A program made the position numbers and the translations under genes. From Micromonospora noduli (GTDB lineage: Bacteria; Actinomycetota; Actinomycetes; Mycobacteriales; Micromonosporaceae): a DNA stretch of 64,000 nt. The notes under the pieces are model-generated. The model saw only the letters and a list, made by a program, of their open reading frames with translations, searched no databases and was not told the DNA's origin. This document shows, piece by piece, positions 1-7,929 of this stretch (positions are counted from its first letter, which is position 1; each line of letters starts with the position of its first letter). The stretch covers positions 114,816 through 178,815 of the forward strand of contig NZ_PYAK01000010.1 of NCBI RefSeq assembly GCF_003264365.1, in the 5' to 3' direction.

Positions 1-838
1 CGACGCTGCTCACGCCCTCCAACCAGAGCAGGTCGACGATCAGGTACTGGGCGCCGGCGGGGACCCGGCTGCCGGTGGCCGGCCGGACCGGGCGGACCCG
101 CCCGGCACCGTCGATGCGGACCAGCACACCGTCGAGCACCGCCTCGGTGGGCGCGAGCGCCTCGGCCATCGCGCGCAGCCACGGATACCCGCCGGTGATC
201 TCCTCGTCGGTCTCGGAGAGCAGCCGCAGCCGCCCGCCGGAGACGTACGCCATCGCCCGGACGCCGTCCCAGCGCAGCTCGTACCCCCAGGCGGCGCGGT
301 CGCGGGGGAGCCCGGCGGCGGGCGTGCTGTGCATCGGTCGGACCAGATCCGGCATCGCTGTCCAGCCCGGCGGCGCGGGGTCGGTGCGGCGGACCATCCA
401 GTCGCGCCCGCCGGTGGCGAAGAGGACGTAGCGGCCGGCGGTCCGCTCACCGGAGAGCGTCACGATCACCTCGTCGTCGCGCCACTTCTCGCAGCGGTAG
501 GTGCCCCGGTCGTGGATCAGCATCCGGCCGCCGCCGTACTCGCCGGCGGGGATCTCGCCGGCGAAGTCGAGGTACTCCATCGGGTGGTCCTCGGTGTGCA
601 CGGCGAGATGGTTGCGACCCGGATCGCGGGGAAGACCGCGTGGCACCGCCCAGGACGCGAGCACCCCATCGCGCTCCAGGCGCAGGTCCCAGTGCAGGCT
701 GCGGGCGTGGTGCTGCTGGATGACGAAGCGGGCGGCGGCGGCGTCGGGGCCCGCCGACGGAGGGCTCTCCGGCGGAACCGGCTCGGGCGTGCGGGCCGCG
801 TCCCGCCGTCGCCGGTACTCCTCCAGCCGGTCGGTCAC
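1..838 (-). CDS. LigD-type 3'-phosphoesterase fused to a degenerate ATP-dependent DNA ligase domain (partial)
   Basis: The gene runs off the left edge; about 279 residues are visible. The GTG start at 838 has a GGAG about 10 nt upstream. Residues 37-150 form a LigD phosphoesterase (PE) domain, which trims 3' ends in bacterial NHEJ; the expected metal and active-site residues are present: H43, H49, D51, R53, H85 and Y89. From about residue 160 a nucleotidyltransferase (ligase) domain begins with MPDLVRPM, but motif I, normally KxDGxR, reads ELRWDGVR, so the lysine that takes AMP is Arg189. Motif III, normally DGE, reads LDGVLV. The PE half looks functional and the visible ligase half looks catalytically dead. 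The C-terminus, any OB fold and any polymerase domain lie outside the window. AKR gene 933 is divergent. Confidence 0.85.
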   Translation of the reverse strand, partial: MTDRLEEYRRRRDAARTPEPVPPESPPSAGPDAAAARFVIQQHHARSLHWDLRLERDGVLASWAVPRGLPRDPGRNHLAVHTEDHPMEYLDFAGEIPAGEYGGGRMLIHDRGTYRCEKWRDDEVIVTLSGERTAGRYVLFATGGRDWMVRRTDPAPPGWTAMPDLVRPMHSTPAAGLPRDRAAWGYELRWDGVRAMAYVSGGRLRLLSETDEEITGGYPWLRAMAEALAPTEAVLDGVLVRIDGAGRVRPVRPATGSRVPAGAQYLIVDLLWLEGVSSV

Positions 839-919
839 ACAGGCATTCTCCGGCAAACCGGACCGGTGCGCTGGACGCCGGAGTGTCCGGTTCGCTCGGC
901 GGTCGGGGGCGCGGCGGGG

Positions 920-925
920 TAGAAC
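920..925 (+). promoter_or_regulatory. -10 box of a leaderless promoter (aldo/keto reductase)
   Basis: TAGAAC ends 7 nt before the ATG at 933 and no Shine-Dalgarno is present. This TANNNT-to-start spacing is typical of leaderless actinobacterial transcripts. No convincing -35 was seen. Confidence 0.5.
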
Positions 926-932
926 GGACCTC

Positions 933-1721
933 ATGGACCACACCGACCAGCCCACCGCCCTGCTCCCCGGTGACGTGCGGATGCCCCTGCTCGGCTTCGG
1001 CACCTGGCAGGCCACCGGCCAGGCCGGTTACGACGCCGTGCTGGCCGCGCTCGACACCGGTTACCGGCACCTCGACACCGCCACCGTGTACGGCAACGAG
1101 CGGGAGGTCGGTCGGGCGGTGCGGGAGAGCGGACTGCGCCGGGAGGATCTCTTCATCACCACCAAGCTCCCGCCGGACCGGGTGGGCCGGGAGCGCGCGA
1201 CGCTGGAGGCCAGCCTGGAGGCGCTCGGGGTCGAGCACGTCGACCTGTGGCTGATCCACTGGCCGCCGTCGTCGCCGGGGGACAGCATCCCGCTCTGGCG
1301 CGAGCTGCTCGCCGCCCGGGACGAGAACCTCGCCCGCGCGGTCGGGGTGAGCAACTACAGCACCGCCGAGATCGACGAGCTGATCCAGTCCACCGAGGAG
1401 AACCCGGCGGTCAACCAGATCCGGTGGAGCCCGTCGCTGTACGACCGGCAGCGGCACGCCGAGCACCGGGACCGGGGCGTGGTGCTGGAGGGGTACAGCC
1501 CGTTCAAGACCAGCGATCTCAGTGACCCGGTGCTGACCAGGATCGCCGCCGCGCACGGCGTCTCCCCGGCGCAGGTGGTGCTGCGGTGGCACATCGACCA
1601 CGAGATCGTGGTGATCCCGAAGTCGGTGACCCCGGAGCGGATCACCGCCAACTTCGACGTCTTCCACTTCTCGCTCACGGCGGAGGAGATGCGCGACATC
1701 GACGCGCTCGGCGAGGTCTGA
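933..1721 (+). CDS. Aldo/keto reductase
   Basis: A 262-residue cytosolic NADPH-dependent oxidoreductase of the AKR (beta/alpha)8 family. Visible signatures are GYRHLDTATVYGNE with catalytic D48 and Y53, K78 in ITTKLP, and H109 in LWLIHWPP, giving the complete Asp-Tyr-Lys-His tetrad. Near the C-terminus IPKSVTPERI is the usual cofactor-phosphate segment. It is at the short end for the family (270-330 residues) because the C-terminal substrate loop is brief. The ATG at 933 is preferred because the family's conserved N-terminus begins here and a TAGAAC box sits 7 nt upstream. The natural carbonyl substrate cannot be told from sequence. It is divergent from the phosphoesterase/ligase gene. Confidence 0.93.
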   Translation: MDHTDQPTALLPGDVRMPLLGFGTWQATGQAGYDAVLAALDTGYRHLDTATVYGNEREVGRAVRESGLRREDLFITTKLPPDRVGRERATLEASLEALGVEHVDLWLIHWPPSSPGDSIPLWRELLAARDENLARAVGVSNYSTAEIDELIQSTEENPAVNQIRWSPSLYDRQRHAEHRDRGVVLEGYSPFKTSDLSDPVLTRIAAAHGVSPAQVVLRWHIDHEIVVIPKSVTPERITANFDVFHFSLTAEEMRDIDALGEV

Positions 1722-1763
1722 ATCGGCGGTTTCCTTCAGCCGGCGACCCAGCAATGAAGGGTA

Positions 1764-1791
1764 TCGACATCGACGCACATGACGGTATAGC
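1764..1791 (+). promoter_or_regulatory. Possible promoter for the signal-peptide ORF / amidase pair
   Basis: TCGACA (1764-1769) and TATAGC (1786-1791) are separated by 16 nt and lie upstream of the well-spaced GGAGG (1837-1841) that serves the ATG at 1848. Assigned by pattern only. Confidence 0.35.
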
Positions 1792-1847
1792 GTCCCCGTC
1801 ATCACGTTCGTCGATCCGTTCGTACCTGCCGTCGCTGGAGGATCGCC

Positions 1848-2000
1848 ATGGCCCGAACCCCGTCCATCCGTCTGCGCCGCCGTGGGGTGCTCGGCATCCC
1901 CGCCCTGCTGGTCGCCGCGCTGACCGTCGTCGCCCGACCCGCCGCCGCGAACGCCGCGCCGAAGGCCGAGTGCCTCGCCGACCTGCTTCAGGACGCCTGA
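1848..2000 (+). CDS. Small ORF encoding a Tat/Sec-like signal peptide, translationally coupled to the amidase
   Basis: The 50-residue product is almost entirely an export signal: an RLRRRGVLG twin-arginine-like N-region, a hydrophobic core IPALLVAALTVVA, and an alanine-rich stretch ending AANAA, followed by only about a dozen residues. It has a strong GGAGG (1837-1841) 6 nt before its ATG. Its TGA (1998-2000) overlaps the ATG (2000-2002) of the amidase, which is in the -1 frame. It may be a coupling leader, a small exported protein, or the 5' end of the amidase gene separated by a one-base indel; joining the frames would give a normally exported amidase. See the linked finding. Confidence 0.5.
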   Translation: MARTPSIRLRRRGVLGIPALLVAALTVVARPAAANAAPKAECLADLLQDA

Positions 2001-2965
2001 TGGCGACGATTCCCTGGCTGGTGGACGTGCTGCGCGCCGCCGGGGTCCAGGTCGTGGTCGAGGGGGACTGGCTCAACCGGATGCGGCCCGGCTCGTTCGA
2101 CCCGATCGGGGTGCTCTGGCACCACACCGCCTCGACCTCCAGCGCCAGCAACCCGCACCCGGCGCTCGGCATCTGCATCAACGGCCGGTCCGACCTGCCG
2201 GGGCCGCTGTGCCAGGCGCTCGTCGACTACAACGGCGTCTTCCACGTCATCTCCGCCGGCCGGTGCAACCACGCCGGGGTCAGCGGCGGCAGCGGACCGA
2301 TCCCGGCCGGGGACGGCAACACCCTGATGATCGGGTGGGAGATCGACTACAACGGCGTCAACCAGGAGATGACCGCCGCGCAGTACAACGCGTCGCTCGC
2401 CGCCACCGCCGCCGTGCTCACCCGGCTCGGCCGGGACAGCAGCTACGCCCGGGGCCACCGGGAGACCAGCACCACCGGCAAGATCGACCCGTCCTTCATC
2501 GACCTGAACGTCATGCGCGCCGACGTGGCGGCGAGAATGGCCGGCGGCGGCACAGCCTGGTCCTCCACCGTGGACAACACCACCAGCGGTCGGTTCACCG
2601 CCAGCGCCAACTGGGGTGTGTCGTCGTACTCCAGTCAGCGCTACGGCGCCGACTACCGCTACGCGGACCCGGTCGCCGCCAGCGATGTCGCGTGGTACCG
2701 GTTCAACGTCCCGGCCACCGCCAACTACCGGGTCGAGGCCTGGTGGCCGGCGAACTCGGGCTACAACAGCGCCGCCCCGTACATCGTCGCCACCAGCACC
2801 GGCAACCAGACCGTCCGGGTCGACCAACGGGCCACCGGCGGGCAGTGGCGAATCCTCGGCACGTTCACACTCCCGGCCGGTGACGCCAACCGGGTCGGCG
2901 TGAGCCGGTGGAGCAACGCCACCGGCCTGGTCGTCGCCGACGCCGTACGCCTCACCCGCGTCTGA
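2000..2965 (+). CDS. N-acetylmuramoyl-L-alanine amidase with C-terminal golvesin-like domain
   Basis: A 321-residue zinc amidase that should cleave the MurNAc-L-Ala bond of peptidoglycan. Amidase_2 signatures are LWHHTA (H41/H42), GWEIDYNG (E114) and GHRE...KIDP (H153, K161, D163). A beta-rich C-terminal domain (about 186-321) with YRFNVPATANYRVEAWWP and a final VVADAVRLTRV resembles the golvesin/xanthan-lyase-type accessory domain, probably for substrate binding. No signal peptide lies in this frame; one is encoded by the overlapping upstream ORF (1848-2000). The enzyme may be exported by another route, act as a phage-like lysin, or have had its signal separated by a frameshift. Confidence 0.88.
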   Translation: MATIPWLVDVLRAAGVQVVVEGDWLNRMRPGSFDPIGVLWHHTASTSSASNPHPALGICINGRSDLPGPLCQALVDYNGVFHVISAGRCNHAGVSGGSGPIPAGDGNTLMIGWEIDYNGVNQEMTAAQYNASLAATAAVLTRLGRDSSYARGHRETSTTGKIDPSFIDLNVMRADVAARMAGGGTAWSSTVDNTTSGRFTASANWGVSSYSSQRYGADYRYADPVAASDVAWYRFNVPATANYRVEAWWPANSGYNSAAPYIVATSTGNQTVRVDQRATGGQWRILGTFTLPAGDANRVGVSRWSNATGLVVADAVRLTRV

Positions 2966-3027
2966 CCTTGACGGCACCCGCCGCGGCTTGACGCGCCCGG
3001 CCCGGCTTGATCGACTCGACTTCCCGG

Positions 3028-3064
3028 AAGTCGGGGTGTCCCACGTGCGAGGACGCCCCGACTT
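3028..3064 (+). terminator. Hairpin downstream of the amidase
   Basis: Inverted repeat with 14-nt arms (3028-3041 and 3051-3064), 9-nt loop and one G-T pair. It follows the amidase stop by 62 nt. No clear T tract, as is common in high-GC actinomycetes. Confidence 0.6.
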
Positions 3065-3090
3065 CAAGGAACCCGAGTGGATCTCCTGAG

Positions 3091-3120
3091 TGGGGGCGCG
3101 GCCGCTTGGTCGCGCCCCCA
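3091..3120 (-). terminator. Hairpin terminator of the GH12 gene
   Basis: TGGGGGCGCG (3091-3100) pairs perfectly with CGCGCCCCCA (3111-3120) around a 10-nt loop, 7 nt past the stop of the leftward cellulase gene. It could also stop readthrough from the rightward amidase. Confidence 0.7.
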
Positions 3121-3127
3121 CGACAGT

Positions 3128-4252
3128 TCAGGAGCGGGAGCAGGTTGCCCCGTTGAGCGAGAAGCTGGTCGGCGACGAGTACGACCCGCTCAGCGTCCCC
3201 TGGTAGCCGAAGCTGGCAGTGCCCCCGGGTGCGACCGACCCGTTGTGGCCGGTGTTGCGGGCGGTCACCGTCGACCCGCTCTGGCTCACAGTGGCATTCC
3301 AGGCGTTGGTCACCTGCTGCCCGCCGGGCAGGCTGTAGGTGAGCGTCCAACCGTTGATCGCGCTGGACCCGGTGTTGGTGATCTGCACGTCGGCCGTGAA
3401 GCCGTTGTTCCACGAGTTCGCCGTGTACTTCACCGCGCAGCCCGCGCCACCGCCCGGCGGCGGGGTCGTCGGAGGTGGGTTGGTGGGGTTGCCGCCACCG
3501 TTGACGTTGGCCGAGAACGAGGTCACCGCGAGGCCGACGCCGCCCTGCCACGGCTCGAAGCCGGCCTGGATGCTGGTCAGGTACCAGGAGTTGGTGATCG
3601 CGCCCCGGTTGCGGGTGTCGTTGATGAAGTCCAGCACGCTGAAGTTCAGGCTGGAGATCGCCGACGACGCGACGTAGGAGATGACGTTGTTGGAGCCGTT
3701 GCTGCCCCGCCAGACCTCCCAGGTGCGGCCGGCCAGGTTCGTGGTGCCGACGACCGAGCCGATGGGCTGGATCGGGCCCTGCCGGTTGAGCCAGATCATG
3801 ATCTCCATCTGGTTCACCCCGTCCCGCTTGGGCGATGGGTCCAGCCAGATGTCGTACGACGCGTTGTAGGTGGCGCCGCTGACGTAGCGGTAGGAGATGC
3901 TGCTGGTGGCGCTGCTGATCTGGCTCACCTGGATCGGCAGGTTCGTGCCGGGGGAGCAGTTGGTGTAGTGACAACCGAAGAACACCGACGGGTACGCCGT
4001 GGGCGCCCCGTTGGTGGGGCTGCTGCCGTTCAGGGTGGTGATCTCGAAGCCGTTGCTGGTGGCGTTGATGCACTGCTGGGCGGTGGTGCCCCAGCGGTTG
4101 TTCTGCACCACGTAGCGGCCCTGGATGACTGTCGAGCCGTACTGTTCGCAGATCTGGGTGTCGGCGGAGGCGCTGCCGCCGAGGGCTACTGCCACCAGGG
4201 AACTGGCGACCAGCAACCCGGCGGCGGCCAGGGCCCGAAGTTGACGTTTCAT
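3128..4252 (-). CDS. Secreted GH12 endoglucanase with CBM2 cellulose-binding module
   Basis: A 374-residue exported beta-1,4-glucanase. Residues 1-30 are a Sec signal (MKRQLRALAAAG ... GSASA). The GH12 domain (about 31-250) starts with the family-typical ICEQYGSTVIQGRYVVQNNRWG; the nucleophile is E150 in MEIMIW and the acid/base is E233 in GFEPWQGG. A Pro/Thr/Gly linker (252-270) leads to a C-terminal CBM2 (271-374) with CAVKYTANSWNNGFTADVQI and the usual paired cysteines. The ATG at 4252 has AAGGAG 6 nt upstream. A CebR-type operator 50 nt before the start suggests induction by cellobiose. Confidence 0.95.
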   Translation of the reverse strand: MKRQLRALAAAGLLVASSLVAVALGGSASADTQICEQYGSTVIQGRYVVQNNRWGTTAQQCINATSNGFEITTLNGSSPTNGAPTAYPSVFFGCHYTNCSPGTNLPIQVSQISSATSSISYRYVSGATYNASYDIWLDPSPKRDGVNQMEIMIWLNRQGPIQPIGSVVGTTNLAGRTWEVWRGSNGSNNVISYVASSAISSLNFSVLDFINDTRNRGAITNSWYLTSIQAGFEPWQGGVGLAVTSFSANVNGGGNPTNPPPTTPPPGGGAGCAVKYTANSWNNGFTADVQITNTGSSAINGWTLTYSLPGGQQVTNAWNATVSQSGSTVTARNTGHNGSVAPGGTASFGYQGTLSGSYSSPTSFSLNGATCSRS

Positions 4253-4302
4253 GACACTCCTTGACTCGGCGCGTGCCGGGCGCCGGATGTGGTGGGGCAG
4301 TG

Positions 4303-4316
4303 CGGGAGCGCTCCCA
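4303..4316 (-). promoter_or_regulatory. CebR-type cellobiose repressor operator
   Basis: CGGGAGCGCTCCCA matches the known 14-bp CebR palindrome TGGGAGCGCTCCCA at 13 of 14 positions, only the outermost base differing. It lies 51 nt upstream of the GH12 start. An AT-richer stretch (4329-4346), suitable for a promoter, lies just beyond. This LacI-family site controls cellulase and cellobiose-uptake genes in Streptomyces and Thermobifida. Confidence 0.8.
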
Positions 4317-4551
4317 CGCTCAACGACACATTTACATGTCTGAAACTGGTGCGCAACCGTACGGGTCGAACTGGTGAATTGTGAGGATTGCCATGTCCCG
4401 CCGGACGGCTGGCGGCGGACGGCCAGCCAAGCGGCGCGGGTCACCGACGGGCGGCGGGGTGCGGACCGATTGGGCCTGGTGTGCGTCGATCGCTCCGAGT
4501 AGCGTGTTGCCTCCAACGCGTGCCGCTCCCCCTCCGGAGGCGTACACCACC

Positions 4552-5658
4552 ATGGGTGGCTCCCCCCTACGCATCCTCGTCGTCGGCGCGGGCATCGCCG
4601 GCCTGGCCGTGGCCCGGGCGCTGCGCCTGGCAGGCTTCCGGCCCGACGTCACCGACAAGTTGCCGCCGGGGGAGTCCACCGAGACCGGTCTCTACCTGCC
4701 CGGCAACGCCGCCCGCGCGCTGCACCGGCTCGACCTGCACGACCCGGTCCGGCCGATCGGGCAGGTGATCCGCCGGCAGCGGTTCTTCGACGCCGCGGGC
4801 GCGCAACTCTGCGAGGTCGACCTCGACGCACTCTGGACCGGCGTCGGCGAGTGCCGGGCGCTGCCCCGGGCCGACCTGCACCGGGTGCTGCTCAGTGGTG
4901 CCGGAGGCGCCGTCCGGCACGGCGCCGAGGTCCGCACCCTGGACCTCCTTCCGGGCGCGGTCGGCGTCACCTTCACCGACGGCACCACCACGGAGTACGA
5001 CCTGGTCATCGGCGCCGACGGGCCACGCTCCTCGGTCCGCGCGCTGGCCGCGCTCGGTGGGCCACCACGCCCGGTCGGGCAGGTGGTCTACCGGGCCGTC
5101 CTGCGCGACGGTCCACCGGTCACCGAGTGGACCGCACTGCTCGGCCAGCGCTCCGGGTTCCTGATGGTGCCGATCGGCGCCGGGCGGCTGCACCTCTACG
5201 CCGACGAGGCCGGCACCGAGGAACCCGCCGACCCGCTGGCCCGGCTGCGGGATCTCTTCGCCGACTACCGCGGCCCGGTACCCGAGGTGCTGGCAGCCCT
5301 CGACGAGGTGCACGTCGGGATCACCGACGAGGTGGAGTTGGGCCGCTGGTACCGGGGGCGCGTCCTGCTGGTCGGCGACGCGGCGCACGCCACCGCGCCG
5401 ACCCTGTCGCAGGGTGCGGCCATGGCCCTGGAGGACGCCGTGGTGCTGGCCGAGTCGCTGCGCGCCGCCAACAGCGTGGAGGCGGCGCTCGTGGCGTACG
5501 AAAGTCGTCGCCGTCCGCGTACCCGATGGGTGCGGGACCGGACCCGGGACCGCAACCGGACCAGGGACGTGCCGCCGGCGCTGCGCGACCCGCTGCTGCG
5601 CGGACGCGGCGACCGGATCTTCGGGGAGCACTACCGGCTCCTGCTCGGCCCGCTGTAG
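4552..5658 (+). CDS. FAD-dependent monooxygenase (PHBH/UbiH-like)
   Basis: A 368-residue class A flavoprotein hydroxylase. The N-terminal dinucleotide-binding motif is VVGAGIAGLAVARAL (about residues 10-24), followed by a central LVIGADGPRSSVR (the DG motif) and a C-terminal RVLLVGDAAHATAPTLSQGAAMALEDA (the GD motif contacting FAD). It should hydroxylate a small, probably aromatic, molecule with NAD(P)H and O2; the substrate is unknown. The ATG at 4552 is chosen because CCGGAGG lies 11 nt upstream and the flavin fold begins directly after it. The C-terminus has a basic RTRWVRDRTRDRNRTR stretch. It stands alone between the cellulase promoter region and ctaD. Confidence 0.88.
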   Translation: MGGSPLRILVVGAGIAGLAVARALRLAGFRPDVTDKLPPGESTETGLYLPGNAARALHRLDLHDPVRPIGQVIRRQRFFDAAGAQLCEVDLDALWTGVGECRALPRADLHRVLLSGAGGAVRHGAEVRTLDLLPGAVGVTFTDGTTTEYDLVIGADGPRSSVRALAALGGPPRPVGQVVYRAVLRDGPPVTEWTALLGQRSGFLMVPIGAGRLHLYADEAGTEEPADPLARLRDLFADYRGPVPEVLAALDEVHVGITDEVELGRWYRGRVLLVGDAAHATAPTLSQGAAMALEDAVVLAESLRAANSVEAALVAYESRRRPRTRWVRDRTRDRNRTRDVPPALRDPLLRGRGDRIFGEHYRLLLGPL

Positions 5659-5788
5659 GCCCGTAGTAGATCGTGTCACGCCACCCCACGCGGCGCTGCG
5701 ACCTGCCGGGGACTATCCTCCTTGCGGATGACGGCCCGCCGATAACCAGCGTGTGCCGAGCGGGACAACCGAGAACCGGAGGCCACTC

Positions 5789-7549
5789 GTGACCACCGTC
5801 GCACCCAAGCCGGTCGTGACCCGGCCCTGGCCGGTCCGGGAGCCGGTCAAGGGGTCGGCCATCGCGCGGCTGCTGCGAACCACGGACGCGAAGCAAATCG
5901 GGATCATGTACATGGTCACCGCGTTCGTGTTCTTCATGATCGGTGGCCTGATGGCCCTGGTCATGCGTGCTGAGCTGGCCCGACCCGGGCTGCAGTTCCT
6001 GTCGCCTGAGCAGTACAACCAGCTCTTCACGATGCACGGCACGATCATGTTGCTGTTCTTCGCGACGCCGATCGTGTTCGCGTTCGCGAACTACATCGTG
6101 CCGATCCAGATCGGCGCGCCTGACGTCTCCTTCCCCCGACTGAACAGCTTCGCCTACTGGCTGTACCTGTTCGGCGGGACGATGGCGACCGCCGGATTCA
6201 TCACCCCGGGTGGCGCCGCTGACTTCGGCTGGTTCGCGTACGCGCCGCTGAGCAGCGTCGAGCACTCGCCGGGCGTCGGCGCCAACATGTGGATCATGGG
6301 TCTGGCCATCTCCGGCCTGGGCACCATCCTCGGCGCCGTGAACATGATCACCACGGTGCTGACCCTGCGCGCGCCCGGCATGACCATGTTCCGGATGCCG
6401 ATCTTCACGTGGAACATCCTGGTCACCAGCCTCCTGGTGATCCTGGTCTTCCCGCTGCTGGCCGCCGCGCTCTTCGCGCTCGCCGCGGACCGCATCCTCG
6501 GCGCGCACGTGTACGACCCGGCAACCGGTGGGCCGATGCTCTGGCAGCACCTGTTCTGGTTCTTCGGGCACCCCGAGGTCTACATCGTGGCGTTGCCGTT
6601 CTTCGGCATCATCAGCGAGGTCATCCCGGTCTTCTCCCGCAAGCCGATCTTCGGCTACAAGGGTCTGGTCGCCGCGACCGTCGCGATCGCCGCGCTCTCC
6701 ATGAGCGTCTGGGCGCACCACATGTTCGCCACCGGCCAGGTGCTGCTGCCGTTCTTCAGCTTCCTGAGCTACCTGATCGCCGTGCCGACCGGTATGAAGT
6801 TCTTCAACTGGATCGGCACCATGTGGCGGGGCCAGATCAGCTTCGAGACGCCCATGCTCTGGGCGGTCGGCTTCCTGGTCACCTTCCTCTTCGGTGGTCT
6901 CACCGGTGTGCTGCTGGCCAGCCCGCCGATCGACTTCCACGTGTCGGACTCGTACTTCGTGGTGGCGCACTTCCACTACGTGCTCTTCGGCACCATCGTG
7001 TTCGCGGTCTTCGCGGGCATCTACTTCTGGTTCCCGAAGATGTTCGGCCGGATGCTCGACGAGCGCCTGGGCAAGGTGCACTTCTGGCTCACCATGATCG
7101 GTTTCCACACCACGTTCCTGGTGCAGCACTGGCTCGGCAACGAGGGCATGCCCCGTCGGTACGCCGACTACCTGCCCAGCGACGGCTTCACCACGCTGAA
7201 CACGATCTCCACGATCGGCGCGTTCATCACCGGTATCTCCACGCTGCCGTTCATCTACAACTGTTGGAAGTCGTACAAGACCGGCCCGGTGGTCGAGGTG
7301 AACGACCCCTGGGGTCACGGCAACTCGCTGGAGTGGGCGACCAGCAGCCCGCCGCCGCTGCGCAACTTCGACCGGATGCCCCGGATCCGCTCCGAGCGGC
7401 CGGCGTTCGACGCGAAGTTCCCGGAGTTGGCGGCCGGTGGCCAGAGCCTGGCCGGCCCGCCGGAGGGTGGCGCCAAGCCGCTCACCAGCGAGTCGGACGG
7501 CGGAGCCAGCTACCGCGAGGACACCGCGAGCGACGCCGACCGGCACTGA
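5789..7549 (+). CDS. ctaD: Cytochrome c oxidase subunit I
   Basis: The 586-residue catalytic subunit of the aa3 terminal oxidase, reducing O2 to water and pumping protons across the cytoplasmic membrane. Twelve membrane segments are apparent. Heme/copper ligands are present: H83 in TMHGTIM, the [14 protein letters not shown] copper site with the H261/Y265 cross-link pair, H310/H311 in WAHHMF, and H394/H396 in [11 protein letters not shown]. The GTG at 5789 follows CCGGAGG (5776-5782) at good spacing; an ATG at 5753 is possible but lacks an SD. A TATCCT box at 5714-5719 could be its -10. As in other actinobacteria, ctaD stands apart from ctaC/E. Confidence 0.97.
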   Translation: MTTVAPKPVVTRPWPVREPVKGSAIARLLRTTDAKQIGIMYMVTAFVFFMIGGLMALVMRAELARPGLQFLSPEQYNQLFTMHGTIMLLFFATPIVFAFANYIVPIQIGAPDVSFPRLNSFAYWLYLFGGTMATAGFITPGGAADFGWFAYAPLSSVEHSPGVGANMWIMGLAISGLGTILGAVNMITTVLTLRAPGMTMFRMPIFTWNILVTSLLVILVFPLLAAALFALAADRILGAHVYDPATGGPMLWQHLFWFFGHPEVYIVALPFFGIISEVIPVFSRKPIFGYKGLVAATVAIAALSMSVWAHHMFATGQVLLPFFSFLSYLIAVPTGMKFFNWIGTMWRGQISFETPMLWAVGFLVTFLFGGLTGVLLASPPIDFHVSDSYFVVAHFHYVLFGTIVFAVFAGIYFWFPKMFGRMLDERLGKVHFWLTMIGFHTTFLVQHWLGNEGMPRRYADYLPSDGFTTLNTISTIGAFITGISTLPFIYNCWKSYKTGPVVEVNDPWGHGNSLEWATSSPPPLRNFDRMPRIRSERPAFDAKFPELAAGGQSLAGPPEGGAKPLTSESDGGASYREDTASDADRH

Positions 7550-7568
7550 CGCTCAAGCTCAGCAGTAC

Positions 7569-7608
7569 GACGGGCGCCGCCCCCGGGACACCGGGAGCGG
7601 CGCCCGTC
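7569..7608 (+). terminator. ctaD terminator hairpin
   Basis: GACGGGCGCCGC (7569-7580) pairs perfectly with GCGGCGCCCGTC (7597-7608), with further CCCGG/CCGGG pairing in the loop. It starts 20 nt after the ctaD stop. Confidence 0.75.
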
Positions 7609-7710
7609 GCCATCTGGGTCCGCTTGGCTCCGTCTGGTCCGGCGGGCCCGCGTCGCACCTGCGTCGCACCTGCGTGGCCGGATCTCCAGGTGACGGTAGT
7701 GCTGATGAGC

Positions 7711-7750
7711 GATATACCTGTGAGTCATAAATATGCCTCACAGGTATATC
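7711..7750. repeat. 40-bp AT-rich near-perfect palindrome
   Basis: GATATACCTGTGAG (7711-7724) is repeated in perfect inversion at 7737-7750, and the inner CATA (7726-7729) pairs with TATG (7732-7735), so 18 of 20 base pairs are symmetric. It is strikingly AT-rich for this genome and lies between two convergent genes (ctaD and an MFS transporter). It could be a repressor operator, a bidirectional terminator or a small mobile palindrome. No protein gene depends on it in an obvious way. Confidence 0.7.
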
Positions 7751-7929
7751 TGCCGTGAGCATGTGTGCCGTCTGTCGGGCGGTCGAGGTGGATCGCCTAC
7801 CAGCGTGGGCGCTGCGTCGGTCCGCCAGAGCAGCACGCAGGCCGTTTCGACGCTCCACGGCCGCGTTGGACAGCGCAGCGAGGGACCGGTTGGGGACGCC
7901 GAGCTTCAGCTTCGCTGACGCCGGGGTCG
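7751..7929. other. Intergenic stretch without a supported gene
   Basis: Short frames open on both strands but have no Shine-Dalgarno, no recognised motif and atypical composition. With 7550-7750 (terminator and palindrome) this makes a 380-base gap between ctaD and the MFS gene. It could hold gene remnants; nothing is callable. Confidence 0.5.

Noticed and set aside
4381..4551. N-terminal extension of the FAD monooxygenase from upstream in-frame codons
   Set aside because: The extension is low-complexity and the ATG at 4552 has a proper SD directly before the flavin fold.
5321..7546. Long minus-strand frame opposite ctaD
   Set aside because: Rich in Glu/His/Arg repeats of no family; mirror of membrane-protein codons.
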